The translations under genes were made by a program, and so were the position numbers. Below, piece after piece: positions 5,452 to 5,603 of a stretch of DNA of 5,603 bases. The DNA is taken from contig JALVWZ010000430.1 of assembly GCA_027023115.1 (NCBI GenBank), positions 1-5,603 on the forward strand, in the 5' to 3' direction. How positions within the stretch are numbered: the first letter of the stretch is position 1; the number at the start of each line of letters is the position of its first letter. The notes under the pieces are model-generated. The model had not been told where the DNA came from, made no database searches, and worked only from the letters and a program-made list of their open reading frames with translations. Source of the DNA: Thermaceae bacterium. Its GTDB lineage: Bacteria; Deinococcota; Deinococci; Deinococcales; Marinithermaceae.

Positions 5452-5488
5452 ACTCTTAATGCACCATCGCGCATGGCGTGCTCGGTTC

Positions 5489-5530
5489 GAACTACCTACC
5501 ACGTACTACGCACCACGCACTACGTACAAT
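5489..5530 (-). repeat. Heptamer array, subfamily B, six units
   Basis: Plus-strand units are GAACTAC (5489), CTACCAC (5496), GTACTAC (5503), GCACCAC (5510), GCACTAC (5517) and GTACAAT (5524), in strict 7-base phase. This is the same subfamily and orientation as 129-239 in the left flank. The sequence after it (TTCACTTATCCCACACCCACC, starting at 5530) echoes TTCACTACCCACCACG at 197-212. A further single unit, GCACCAC, lies at 5560. Confidence 0.85.
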
Positions 5531-5552
5531 TCACTTATCCCACACCCACCCC

Positions 5553-5603
5553 CTACCGCGCACCACGCGCCGTCTCCTCCTGGAAGGTTCTGGCGACCAA
5601 GAT
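5553..5603 (-). CDS. Possible C-terminus of an unidentified gene (partial)
   Basis: Read from the window edge on the minus strand, 16 codons stay open, ILVARTFQEETARGAR, and end in TAG at 5553-5555. The codons mostly end in G or C, like the real genes here, and the heptamer arrays stop close to this point, as they do near the end of fmt. Sixteen open codons is weak evidence, and I recognise no family. Confidence 0.22.
   Translation of the reverse strand: MLVARTFQEETARGAR

Noticed and set aside
5470..5500. tRNA T-arm suggested by GGTTCGAACT
   Set aside because: The bases around the TTCGA loop do not form a T stem, and no acceptor or anticodon arm is present.
4698..5502. Several overlapping open frames on both strands right of deoB
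   Set aside because: They cross hairpins and arrays, conflict with one another, show 7-residue periodic low complexity, and lack any recognisable domain.
5560..5603. Start of a plus-strand gene at the right edge after GGAAGG
   Set aside because: The possible ATG would need a base beyond the window, and its spacing from GGAAGG is too long.

Overview
The window carries five complete protein genes, all on the minus strand and packed into one block (positions 286-4641). It is flanked on both sides by gene-free DNA built from short repeats. In the direction of transcription the genes are deoB (phosphopentomutase), cdaA (diadenylate cyclase), cdaR (YbbR-domain partner of CdaA), def (peptide deformylase) and fmt (methionyl-tRNA formyltransferase). 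The DNA is GC-rich. The deformylase closely resembles the Thermus form as I remember it, including its start, an acidic stretch between motifs 1 and 2, and linkage to fmt. A member of the Thermaceae (Deinococcota) is therefore the best guess. The abundant repeats would suit a genus other than Thermus itself, but that is inference.

Gene block: deoB ends 45 bases before cdaA. cdaA and cdaR overlap by 14 bases, with a strong ribosome binding site for cdaR inside the end of cdaA. cdaR is followed after 42 bases by def, and def overlaps fmt by 4 bases (GTGA). This tightness suggests co-transcription, possibly with internal promoters before def and deoB that would give leaderless messages. CdaA makes the second messenger c-di-AMP and CdaR is expected to modulate it at the membrane. 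Fmt formylates initiator Met-tRNA and Def removes the formyl group from nascent proteins. DeoB interconverts ribose/deoxyribose 1- and 5-phosphates. The glmM gene that usually follows cdaAR in Firmicutes is absent here.

Left flank (1-285): a perfect 33-bp inverted repeat with a 3-base loop sits at the window edge and runs into a short heptamer array. A longer degenerate heptamer array (129-239) follows, up to the end of fmt.

Right flank (4642-5603): about 240 bases next to deoB contain no repeat array, apart from a GC palindrome between direct repeats. From 4879 to 5530, short-loop hairpins of four unrelated sequences alternate with arrays of a degenerate 7-bp unit. The two array subfamilies can be written as one consensus, GTRGYNY. 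The last 51 bases could be the C-terminus of another minus-strand gene, but this is weak.

The most unusual content is the alternating hairpin/heptamer mosaic and the edge palindrome. The five genes themselves are conventional.
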